Positions 1-6,386 of a stretch of 6,386 nt of DNA are shown one piece after another; positions within the stretch are counted from its first letter, which is position 1, and each line of letters opens with the position of its first letter. The position numbers were made by a program, and so were the translations under genes. The stretch comes from a bacterium UBP1_UBA4771 (GTDB lineage: Bacteria; Krumholzibacteriota; Krumholzibacteriia; Krumholzibacteriales; Krumholzibacteriaceae), in assembly GCA_002403295.1 (NCBI GenBank), contig DHHN01000060.1, positions 1,868 to 8,253 of the forward strand. The letters run 5' to 3'. Under the pieces are notes generated by a model, which saw nothing but the letters and a program-made list of their open reading frames with translations, had not been told where the DNA came from and searched no databases.

Positions 1-3000
1 TTGAAAACGATGAAGGAACGACGCAGATCCTCGTCGTCCACGTACGCGTGGGCGGCGATGTGAAGTATGCTCGTGTCGTAGAGGGGGCTCTCCTTGAAGG
101 CGCTCTCCCCCGCGCCCCGCCCCGTGAGCACCATTGAGCGGTTGAAGAGCGATCCCACCATGCGGGCCTCCGCGGCCGCTTCCGCGAGCGGCTCGACGGG
201 AATCCGCGTGTGGGGATACACGCGCTCCCCTCCGGCGCTCTCCCCGCTCGCCCCGACGGCGATGACGTCGTATCCCGGCCTGCGGTCGGAGCGGCGCCGC
301 GCCGCGCTTCGGGCGCGCAGATACGATAGCGTTCTGAGAGACGGCGCGTAGGCGATGTCGTGCTCCTCCACGAGATACGCGTTCCCGTTCCTGAGCAGCG
401 CGAAGGGCAGCCTCGCGAGAAGACCGTCGGGAACGATGACGAGCGTTTCGCCCGGCGCGAGCCTCTCCGCGACGGGACCGAGAACGAGATCGAAGAGCTC
501 GCGGGAGGCGAACTCGAGCACCTCGGGAGGAAACGCGGGAACGACCCCCGCCCCGGACGGCGCCGCGCCCGCGCCCTCATGCGCGATCTGCCGCAGGAGC
601 CCGAGGAAGGTCGCGACCCGCGACTCGATCGCCGGGCGCGGCGGCAACACGAAGACCTCGAGGGCGGTCCCCGTTGCCGAGAAGAGGAACGATCGCCGTT
701 CGCCGAGAAAATAGGAGAGAATGCGCTCTCCGGGCGCGAGCGCCGCGAGGAGCTCGTCGGGCTGCTCCACCCGCGGGTAGAGCGCGTCGGAGTGCGGCCG
801 GCCGCCGTTCTCGAACTCGAGGCTCAGCTTCGAGAAGCGCCGCTCGACCGCCTCGATCCGCTCGAGAATGTCGGCCCGTTCTTCGGGATCGAGAGCGCCG
901 CTCTGCAGGCGCGACTGGTAGAAGGCGAGCCGCGAGAGGATGTCCCGTTCTTCGGCGAGCAGCCGTTCCGACCCGCGCTCGCTCGAGCGGCCCATCGCCT
1001 CCCTGAGAAGCGCGGCGAGGGTTTGCGCGCGGCTTCGCTCGGTGTAGCTCAGCGCCTCCCGCGCGTCGGACGCGCGTCCGGACCGAAGGAGGAGCAGATT
1101 CACGATACGCTCGTACGGCTGGATCGCGGGCTCGAGCAGGTGGCGACGCAGCTCCTCGGGGCCGGCGAGACGGCGGAGCGACTCGACCGAGACGACGGCC
1201 CGGTGCTGATAGGAATACGCCTGCGCCGTGTCCCCCGCCGCGAGCGATAGCTCGCCGAGGTCGGAGAGGCATTTCCACTTGAGCTCCTCGAGCCCCGAGC
1301 TGTCCGCGAGCGCGAGCGCCTGGTGCAGGTATTCGATGGCGCGTTCCCCGCGCTCGGTTTTCGCGAGCAGGTAGAGGGCGCGCGCCCGAAGATGATCCTG
1401 TCCCCGCGCCGGGATCGCGCGGAGCGCTTCCGCGGCGAGGGAGCGCGCGCCGGCGATATCGCCGCGCTCCGCGGCGAGGGAGGCGAGGTTGTTGAGCGCC
1501 CATACGGCGCCGCTCTGGTCGCCCGAGCGGCGGGCGATCTCGAGGCATTGTTCGTACAGGCTCCTCGCGAGATCGAACCGGCCCGCCGCGGCGTATACCG
1601 AGCCCATGCCGCTCGCGACCCGTTGCATGAGAACGTGGTCGCCGAGCTCCGTCGCGACAACGAACGAGCGGTCGAAGTGCTCGAGGGCGCGCGCGTAATC
1701 GCCGAGATTGAAATGCGCGGAGCCCATGCTGAAGTGCACCTCTCCCATCCCGCCGCGGTCGCCGAGCTCCTCGTAGATCTCCATCGCCTCGTGCTCGAGC
1801 GAGAGGGCCTCGCGGCAGCGGCCTCGCACGTTCGCGAGCATGCCGAGCGAATTGAGCGCCCAGGCCGCGCCCTTCCGGTCCCCGAGATCGCGACTCGCCT
1901 CGAGCGCGCGGCGGTAGTGCGTCTCCGCCGCCGCGAAATCGCCGAGCCTGTGATACGAGACGGCGAGGCCGGCGAGCGCCCATCTGCCGCCGTAGAGGCT
2001 CTTGATGCCTTCGTAATGCGCGAGAGCGAACTCGTAATGCTTGATCGCCTGCGCGTACTCGCCGACCGTGCCGCGGAGATAGCCGAGCCGCAGGTGCGCG
2101 CCGAGCTCGCCCCAGGTGGAACGGCTCTTCCCGTGGAGCGAGAGCGAACGCTGGAAGAGCCTGATCGCTTCCCTCGCGTGCCCCCGCGCCTCGGCGACGG
2201 CGCCGTACCCGTAGTAGAGATAGCCGAGAATCCACTCGAGCCCGCAGGAGACGGCCGTCTCCTCGGCCTCCTTGAACCGGGCGGCCGCATCATCGAGCGA
2301 GCGCGCGCGGACCTCGATCTGGCCGACGCCGTTCAGCAGCACGGCGATCCTCTCGGGATCGCCCATGGCGCGCTCGAGAACGAGCGCCTCGCGGTATCGC
2401 TCGAGCGCTCCGGCGTTTCTCTGGCGCTTGTCGTCGAGCCGGCCGACACCCGACAGGCATCGGCTCTCGATCCCCCGCCAACCCCGTTCCCGGGCGCGCG
2501 GGAGGAGAGCGGCGAACGCGCTGTCGGCGGAAGCCAGGCGGTCCGCCGCGCCGAGACACTCCGCCTCGACCGCGTCAGCGTCCGCCGCGAGCCGCTCCGA
2601 CGGAACGGCCCGCGCGAGCCGACGGTACTCGACGCTCGCCTCGAGGGCGGCCGATCCGTCCTGATCGTTGAGAAAACTCATCGCGCGCGCCCTCGCCGCG
2701 ATCGTCGCGGAGAGGGTATCGCCCGACGCCTCGGCGAGCGCGGCCGCCCGGCGGAACGAGGCCGCCGCTTCGGCGAGCCCCCGCTCCCGCCTCTTTGCCG
2801 CTCCCGCGAGGAACGCGTCGAGGACCCCGCGCCGCGCACCCTCGAGCGCGGCGAGCATTCGCCGGCAATAGGCGATGGCCGTATCCGGCGCGCAGAGGCG
2901 CGCGCGGGAGGCGATGAGGCCCTCGGCGAGCTCGAGGGCGCCGGGATCGCGGGCGAGCGCGCGCTCGAAATGGGAGGCGGCCTCGTCGTTTCGTCCGGCG

Positions 3001-3161
3001 TCGAGGAGGACCGCGCCGGCTTCCCACGTCCCGGCACGGGCGCGCGGCGAGACCCCCGCGGCGGCGCCCGTTTCGGCCCGCGCGAACGGCGTCGTCCCCC
3101 AGCTGGCCGCGCAGACAAGCATCGCCGCGGCGGCGATCGATATGCGATTCCCCGCGCGCAT
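1..3161 (-). CDS. Secreted tetratricopeptide-repeat protein with C-terminal CHAT (caspase-like) domain, C-terminus outside the window
   Basis: At least 1053 residues, continuing past the left edge with no in-frame stop. Layout: a Sec signal peptide (1-29); a first TPR at about 43-76; helical repeats to about 226; a regular 40-residue TPR array at about 227-586; further helical repeats to about 658; the linker REALSYTERSRAQTLAALL (701-719), typical just before CHAT domains; a charged, probably coiled-coil stretch (about 732-784); and a CHAT domain from about 803. CHAT marks are LVIVPDGLLARLPFALL (907-923), YLVEEHDIAYAPSLRTLSYL (929-948) and ILHIAAHA (1032-1039), where His1038 fits the catalytic His. 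The catalytic Cys, expected some tens of residues later, is outside the window, so activity cannot be judged. The TPRs probably bind partner proteins; the signal peptide places the protein in the periplasm or outside. The start overlaps the phosphoesterase stop (TGATG) with only a weak upstream GGGG, suggesting translational coupling. No partner or substrate can be named. Confidence 0.92.
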   Translation of the reverse strand, partial: MRAGNRISIAAAAMLVCAASWGTTPFARAETGAAAGVSPRARAGTWEAGAVLLDAGRNDEAASHFERALARDPGALELAEGLIASRARLCAPDTAIAYCRRMLAALEGARRGVLDAFLAGAAKRRERGLAEAAASFRRAAALAEASGDTLSATIAARARAMSFLNDQDGSAALEASVEYRRLARAVPSERLAADADAVEAECLGAADRLASADSAFAALLPRARERGWRGIESRCLSGVGRLDDKRQRNAGALERYREALVLERAMGDPERIAVLLNGVGQIEVRARSLDDAAARFKEAEETAVSCGLEWILGYLYYGYGAVAEARGHAREAIRLFQRSLSLHGKSRSTWGELGAHLRLGYLRGTVGEYAQAIKHYEFALAHYEGIKSLYGGRWALAGLAVSYHRLGDFAAAETHYRRALEASRDLGDRKGAAWALNSLGMLANVRGRCREALSLEHEAMEIYEELGDRGGMGEVHFSMGSAHFNLGDYARALEHFDRSFVVATELGDHVLMQRVASGMGSVYAAAGRFDLARSLYEQCLEIARRSGDQSGAVWALNNLASLAAERGDIAGARSLAAEALRAIPARGQDHLRARALYLLAKTERGERAIEYLHQALALADSSGLEELKWKCLSDLGELSLAAGDTAQAYSYQHRAVVSVESLRRLAGPEELRRHLLEPAIQPYERIVNLLLLRSGRASDAREALSYTERSRAQTLAALLREAMGRSSERGSERLLAEERDILSRLAFYQSRLQSGALDPEERADILERIEAVERRFSKLSLEFENGGRPHSDALYPRVEQPDELLAALAPGERILSYFLGERRSFLFSATGTALEVFVLPPRPAIESRVATFLGLLRQIAHEGAGAAPSGAGVVPAFPPEVLEFASRELFDLVLGPVAERLAPGETLVIVPDGLLARLPFALLRNGNAYLVEEHDIAYAPSLRTLSYLRARSAARRRSDRRPGYDVIAVGASGESAGGERVYPHTRIPVEPLAEAAAEARMVGSLFNRSMVLTGRGAGESAFKESPLYDTSILHIAAHAYVDDEDLRRSFIVF
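1404..2483 (-). repeat. Array of 40-residue (120-bp) TPR units within the TPR-CHAT gene
   Basis: Residues about 227-586 hold nine units of 40 residues. The unit pattern is GD-x10-LG near the first helix, then a Gly in the turn, then an A-L pair in the second helix. Examples at exact 40-residue steps are GDRKGAAWALNSLG (427), GDRGGMGEVHFSMG (467), GDHVLMQRVASGMG (507) and GDQSGAVWALNNLA (547). The DNA shows the same period: related words near ggtcgcc/ggtcccc-gag begin at 1517, 1637, 1757 and 1877, exactly 120 bases apart, with a 14-base word identical at 1637 and 1757. The remaining units have diverged, so the array is probably old. Confidence 0.8.
3075..3161 (-). other. Sec signal peptide of the TPR-CHAT protein
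   Basis: Residues 1-29: basic start (MRAGNR), a hydrophobic core ISIAAAAMLVCAA, then a polar stretch ending in the AxA site ARA (27-29) before Glu30. This fits type I signal peptidase cleavage. Cys17 lies in the core, but the preceding residues (MLV) do not make a good lipobox, so a lipoprotein is less likely. Confidence 0.8.
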
Positions 3162-4162
3162 CACGCCCCGTTCCCGCCGCGCGAACCGGCCGCCCAGAGC
3201 TTCCAGACATCCGAGAGCAGCCTCTTCTTCGCCCGGAGCATCGCGTCCTTCGTATCGCTCCGGACGGTTCCCGACGCCGCGCCGGCGTGGCCGTCGCCGA
3301 TATTGAGCCTCCGCATGATCTCCCCGAGGTCCTTGCCGTGGGGACGTCCCGCGAGGTTCATCGAGAGGGACATCGAGATCGCGAGATCGTTCGTCTTCCG
3401 CCCGGCCCGGAACACGGAGCCGAGCACGAGAACGCCGAGCGACTGCGGCGCGACGAGATAGGCGAGATTCTTGTGGACGCGCGGCGGCCGCGCGTGGGAG
3501 GTGAAGTCGAGAACGGCGATCTCGCGTGCGGCGTCCTGCGGCAGATACGCCACGGATTTCTCGATGAACTCGATCATCCGCTTTTCCTCGTCCCGGTAGC
3601 TCGCGGCACGCGCGGCGACGGCGCCGTCCGCCGCGACCCCGGCGAGCGGCCGGTCGCGGACGAGGCGCACGAGATCGTCGAGATAGCGCATCTCGTCCCG
3701 CGCGTCCGCGCGCCGCGTCTTCATGCTCATGTCGACGAGCTTTCCGGGAGTCTCGCGGCGCCACTCGTCGATCGTACGATAGTCGAACGAGTCGATCGTG
3801 TCGGCCTCGGCGACCGTTTCCGAGAAATGCGGGGGAAGCTCCCGGTCGCGCCCGAAGTACTCGAAAATCACGCGCGCGCAGGAGGGCTTCGCGTCGTCGA
3901 GCCGCCCCGGGATCGAGAGCGGATCGATGCCGCGCAGCGCGAGCGCCTCGCGGTTTCCCGGATGATGGTCGAACCAGAGCCCGCACTCGAGCGGATACGG
4001 CAGGTCGCAGACGACGTCCCCGGCGGTGATCGACACCTCCGAGCGCTCGATCATCGAGGGCCCCGTGAAGAAGAACCGGTCGATGCCGAGGACGCGCGAG
4101 CAGATCGCGGCGGAGACGACGCCGTCGAAATCCCCGTGCGTGACGATGCGTTCGAGCTCCAT
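3161..4162 (-). CDS. DHH/DHHA1-family phosphoesterase (RecJ/NrnA-like fold)
   Basis: Predicted soluble cytoplasmic phosphoesterase of 333 residues, the usual size for a stand-alone DHH-DHHA1 protein and much shorter than RecJ. Family members use a two-metal (commonly Mn2+) centre to cleave phosphodiester or phosphoanhydride bonds in short oligonucleotides, single-stranded DNA, cyclic dinucleotide products or polyphosphate. Seen: motif I THGDFDGVVSA (His9, Asp11, Asp13), motif II VVCDLPY (Asp53), the signature FDHHPGN (Asp65-His66-His67), motif IV AEADTIDSF (Asp121/Asp124), and a C-terminal DHHA1 substrate-binding motif GDGHAGAASG (289-298). All expected metal ligands are present, so it should be active. 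The end is lysine/arginine-rich (KDAMLRAKKRLL). The ATG at 4162 has GGGGAG five bases upstream; translation further upstream in frame is arginine-rich noise overlapping the exporter and dinB. Its TGA stop shares one base with the next start (TGATG). The exact substrate cannot be read from sequence; the HGDFDG form of motif I recalls nuclease-type rather than pyrophosphatase-type members. Confidence 0.9.
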   Translation of the reverse strand: MELERIVTHGDFDGVVSAAICSRVLGIDRFFFTGPSMIERSEVSITAGDVVCDLPYPLECGLWFDHHPGNREALALRGIDPLSIPGRLDDAKPSCARVIFEYFGRDRELPPHFSETVAEADTIDSFDYRTIDEWRRETPGKLVDMSMKTRRADARDEMRYLDDLVRLVRDRPLAGVAADGAVAARAASYRDEEKRMIEFIEKSVAYLPQDAAREIAVLDFTSHARPPRVHKNLAYLVAPQSLGVLVLGSVFRAGRKTNDLAISMSLSMNLAGRPHGKDLGEIMRRLNIGDGHAGAASGTVRSDTKDAMLRAKKRLLSDVWKLWAAGSRGGNGA

Positions 4163-4167
4163 GCGAT

Positions 4168-4173
4168 CTCCCC
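4168..4173 (-). promoter_or_regulatory. Ribosome binding site of the DHH phosphoesterase gene
   Basis: GGGGAG on the minus strand, five bases before the ATG at 4162, in the only true intergenic gap of the window (26 bases). It fixes the start of the gene, which would otherwise read open far upstream. Confidence 0.7.
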
Positions 4174-4188
4174 GCTCCGCGCCCCGGA

Positions 4189-5220
4189 TCACCGGCCCAT
4201 CGCGAGGGCGGCGGCGCCGACCGCGATCCCCGCGGCGAATGCGATCCCCTTGACGATGAAGAACGCCCGGCGCGACTGCGCGAGCATGGGAAGCATGCCG
4301 TGCCCGTCCTGCACGATCGAGCTCGCCAGCAGCACGGAGAACGGAATCTCGCCCCGCGCGTAGAGCGTGACGAATACGAGGTGCGGCCCCGATTGCGGTA
4401 TGAGGCCGACGAGGCACGCGACGGCGAGGATGATCCACCGCGCGCCCTGCGTCGAGCCCGCGATGTCGAGACCCGCCCGCTCGATGAGCAGGTGGATCGC
4501 GGCGAGCGCCCCGAGCGTCCAGAAGAAGATGCTCGGAAGATGGCGCTTCGCGACGTGGCGCCAGAGGTGCTCCTCGAGGAAATGATCGGGCACCGTCGCG
4601 ACGATGAAGAGCGCGACGGCCGAGGCGGTCGCGAGCGTCACGCGCACCCAGTTCCATTCGGCGGGTTCCACCTGGCCGGCGATCACACCGGCGAGAAAGA
4701 GGACGAGGACCGTCGCGAGGATCCCCCGGGCGGCGGAGCAGTCGCGCCACCGGGCCCGGATGCCGCCGAGGTCGAAGAGCGGCCGGCGCGCCCGCTCGTT
4801 CTCGTGGATCTCGAGCCCGTCGCAGCAGAGGGTCCCGGCGGCGAACCGCTTGCCGCCGAGCGCGTCGACGAGCGCGCCGACCGCGATCCCGAGCGCGAAG
4901 CATACGGCGAAAATGAGGAGCGCCTGCCGCGGCACGAGCGCGAGCATGACGAACTGCTCGTCGCCGGAGGTTGCGATCATCGCCGCGACGACGGCGCCGA
5001 GACTCAGCAGCCGGTGCGAATACATCGCCACGACGGCGAAGGCCCCGAGGCAGCCGGGAACGACGCCGAGGGACGCCGCGAAGAGATACTGCCCCCAGCG
5101 GTTCCGCGCGAGCCGGTGCCCCCAAGCGCCGCTCGTGAGCACGTTCACGTATTCGATCACGAGCATCATGACGAACACGAAGCCCGTGACCATGATGGTT
5201 TGTCTGAGGACCTCGATCAT
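4189..5220 (-). CDS. Putative 10-TM metal (manganese/heavy-metal) exporter, ArsP_2-type family
   Basis: Inner-membrane protein of 343 residues with about ten hydrophobic segments (roughly 8-29, 43-65, 72-96, 99-120, 166-183, 192-212, 228-246, 262-281, 291-305, 320-341). I recognise the conserved pattern of the family called putative 10TM heavy-metal exporter or putative manganese transporter (Pfam ArsP_2, formerly DUF2899). Its marks are Glu23/Asn26 in helix 1, GVVPGCLGAF (52-61), ATSGDEQFVML (83-93), the histidine-rich PDHFLEEHLWRHVAKRH (211-227), GLIPQSGPHLVF (272-283) and IVQDGHGMLPML (302-313). A polar loop at about 121-165 holds CCDGLEIHENE, possible metal ligands. The ATG at 5220 is chosen because it overlaps the dinB stop (ATGA) and has GAAAGGA seven bases upstream; an in-frame start at 5352 would lie deep inside dinB and add an arginine-rich, non-hydrophobic extension. 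The TGA stop is 26 bases before the next gene. The substrate is inferred from family naming only; arsenic compounds or other metals remain possible. Confidence 0.87.
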   Translation of the reverse strand: MIEVLRQTIMVTGFVFVMMLVIEYVNVLTSGAWGHRLARNRWGQYLFAASLGVVPGCLGAFAVVAMYSHRLLSLGAVVAAMIATSGDEQFVMLALVPRQALLIFAVCFALGIAVGALVDALGGKRFAAGTLCCDGLEIHENERARRPLFDLGGIRARWRDCSAARGILATVLVLFLAGVIAGQVEPAEWNWVRVTLATASAVALFIVATVPDHFLEEHLWRHVAKRHLPSIFFWTLGALAAIHLLIERAGLDIAGSTQGARWIILAVACLVGLIPQSGPHLVFVTLYARGEIPFSVLLASSIVQDGHGMLPMLAQSRRAFFIVKGIAFAAGIAVGAAALAMGR

Positions 5221-6386
5221 AGCCGGTTCCTTTCGTGTCCGCGGCGCGGCGGCCCCGCCCGTTCGTCCTTTTCCGCGAGGCTCCCGCGCCGCAAGGCGCC
5301 GCTTCCGAAGCGGCGGGCGATCTCGTCGGCGGCCCGTTCGATGCGGCCCCACTTCTCGGCCGCGCGTTCCCGGCCGCCGAAGAGGGCGAGCTGTTCGGCG
5401 GAGTCATCCGGCTCGAGGTTCGACACGCCGACGCCGACGAGACGGACCTTCGAGCGGAGAGAATATACGGCGAGGAGCTTTCGCGCTTCCAGATATATCG
5501 TCTCGCCGAGCTGCGTCGGCTCCGGCAGGGTGACGCTCCTCGTGACCTGCCGGAAATCCTTGTGCTTGATCTTGAGCGTCACGGTCCGCCCCCGGAACCC
5601 CTCCTCGCGCAGACGCCGCCCGACGCGCTCCGATTGCTCGAGGAGCGCGCGCGCGAGGACGCGCTCGTCGTCGGTGTCCTCGGGGAGCGTATCCTCGGCG
5701 CTCACGGACTTGGGCGCCGTGTACGGCTCGACCGGAGCATCGGCGCCGCCGAGCGCGACCTCGGCGAGCCATTCGCCGTATTTCCCGAACCGCTCGGCGA
5801 GCAGCCCGGGCGCGAATCGGGCGAGGTCGCCGGCGAACCGGACGCCGAGCTTCGAGAGCTCCTCGCCGCTCTTCGCCCCGATCCCCGGCACCTTCGCGAT
5901 CGGGAGCGAGGCGAGGAACGAGACGATCTCCGCGGGAGCCACGACGGTGAGACCGTCGGGCTTGCGCATGTCCGAGGCGACCTTGGCGAGCAGCTTCGTC
6001 GTCGAGACGCCTACGGAGCACGTGAGCGACGTACGCTCGCGGATGCGGGACTTCATGGCGAGGGCCGCGTGCTCGGGCTCGCCGAGGACGTTCCCGGTCC
6101 CCGTGAGATCGACGTACGCCTCGTCGATCGAAACCTGCTCGACGAGCGGCGAGAACTCCTCGAGGCATGTCATGACCTCGCGCGAGATCTCGGCGTAGCG
6201 GCCCATGCGCCCGGGCAGGAAGACGCCGTTCGGACACCGCCGACGCGCCTCGAACATCGGCATCGCCGAGCGGACGCCGAAGGCGCGCGCCTCGTAGCTC
6301 GCCGCCGAAACGACCCCCCGCCTCGCGTCCCCTCCGACGATCACGGGCAGCCCCCGAAGCGATGGATCGTCGAGCGCCTCGATAGA
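5217..6386 (-). CDS. dinB: DNA polymerase IV (DinB), Y-family translesion polymerase, N-terminus outside the window
   Basis: Error-prone polymerase that copies past damaged template bases in the cytoplasm. The visible 389 residues begin with SIEALDDPSLRGLPVIVGG, the family's opening about 12-15 residues after the usual start. The start codon, the first catalytic Asp and the steric-gate residue therefore lie beyond the right edge. Seen in order: palm motif VSIDEAYVDLTG (catalytic Asp-Glu near visible residues 88-89), CSVGVSTTKLLAKVASDMRKP (about 123-143), a helix-hairpin-helix VPGIGAKSGEELSKLGV (about 166-182), a little-finger domain with RTVTLKIKHKDFRQVTRSVTL (about 267-287), and EQLALF (about 331-336), which fits the QLxLF beta-clamp-binding motif. 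About 50 basic residues follow. The TGA stop overlaps the exporter start in ATGA, so the two are probably co-translated. UmuC is less likely because no umuD neighbour is visible and the C-terminal layout is DinB-like. Promoter and any LexA control lie outside the window. Confidence 0.96.
   Translation of the reverse strand, partial: SIEALDDPSLRGLPVIVGGDARRGVVSAASYEARAFGVRSAMPMFEARRRCPNGVFLPGRMGRYAEISREVMTCLEEFSPLVEQVSIDEAYVDLTGTGNVLGEPEHAALAMKSRIRERTSLTCSVGVSTTKLLAKVASDMRKPDGLTVVAPAEIVSFLASLPIAKVPGIGAKSGEELSKLGVRFAGDLARFAPGLLAERFGKYGEWLAEVALGGADAPVEPYTAPKSVSAEDTLPEDTDDERVLARALLEQSERVGRRLREEGFRGRTVTLKIKHKDFRQVTRSVTLPEPTQLGETIYLEARKLLAVYSLRSKVRLVGVGVSNLEPDDSAEQLALFGGRERAAEKWGRIERAADEIARRFGSGALRRGSLAEKDERAGPPRRGHERNRL
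5228..5234 (-). promoter_or_regulatory. Ribosome binding site of the exporter gene
   Basis: GAAAGGA on the minus strand lies seven bases before the ATG at 5220 and inside the last codons of dinB. It supports the short start over the in-frame start at 5352. Confidence 0.65.

Noticed and set aside
577..2235. Other minus-strand open frames inside the TPR-CHAT gene
   Set aside because: Arginine-rich translations in the wrong frame; the frame starting at 3161 is open throughout and gives a signal peptide, TPRs and CHAT motifs.
3108..3161. Lipoprotein signal (Cys17) in the TPR-CHAT protein
   Set aside because: The residues before the Cys are MLV, without the small residue normally required just before it; a type I cleavage site at ARA fits better.
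1..3161. Relation to the TPR-CHAT protease (Csx29) of type III-E CRISPR systems
   Set aside because: The protein has a signal peptide and no cas gene or repeat array is present in the window; TPR-CHAT architecture alone is widespread.
1323..3461. Long plus-strand open frame (712 codons) antisense to the TPR-CHAT and DHH genes
   Set aside because: Its translation is low-complexity Arg/Glu/Ala/Gly sequence with no recognisable domain, and it spans two well-supported genes on the other strand. It is the expected mirror frame of GC-rich coding DNA.
3161..5407. A single 748-residue protein ending in the DHH domain
   Set aside because: The first ~415 residues are out-of-frame translation of dinB and the exporter (arginine-rich, no domain). 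The ATG at 4162 with GGGGAG just upstream begins exactly at the conserved DHH N-terminus.
4300..6198. Long plus-strand open frame (632 codons) antisense to the exporter and dinB
   Set aside because: Charged, low-complexity translation with no domain, opposite two confidently identified genes.
5217..6344. dinB starting at an internal GTG at 6344
   Set aside because: The reading frame stays open to the right edge and encodes the conserved residues that precede VIVGG in DinB, so the real start is outside the window.

Overview
The window is a GC-rich bacterial segment in which essentially every base codes, with all four genes on the minus strand. From right to left, in the direction of transcription, they are: the DNA polymerase IV gene dinB (5' end beyond the right edge), a ten-helix putative metal/manganese exporter of the ArsP_2 type, a DHH/DHHA1-family phosphoesterase, and a large secreted tetratricopeptide-repeat protein with a C-terminal CHAT protease-like domain (3' end beyond the left edge).

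The junctions are very tight. dinB and the exporter overlap in ATGA. The exporter and the phosphoesterase are separated by 26 bases that carry a Shine-Dalgarno sequence. The phosphoesterase stop and the TPR-CHAT start share one base in TGATG. This is strong evidence for one operon with translational coupling. No gap is long enough for a separate promoter or terminator, and no RNA genes, insertion sequences, CRISPR arrays or attachment sites were seen.

The organism cannot be named. High GC, Shine-Dalgarno-led genes, an exported TPR-CHAT protein and an ArsP_2 exporter would suit a GC-rich Gram-negative lineage, such as an uncultured candidate phylum or a deltaproteobacterial-type group, but this is only an impression. 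Because of the GC content, long arginine- and alanine-rich open frames run antisense to the real genes; they are not genes.

Functionally, the first three genes can be linked by nucleic-acid metabolism and divalent metal. Y-family polymerases and DHH phosphoesterases both work with Mn2+, and the exporter family carries a putative manganese-transporter annotation. The last gene encodes an extracytoplasmic protein-interaction and possible protease module whose link to the others is unknown. The grouping is the most interesting aspect of the window.
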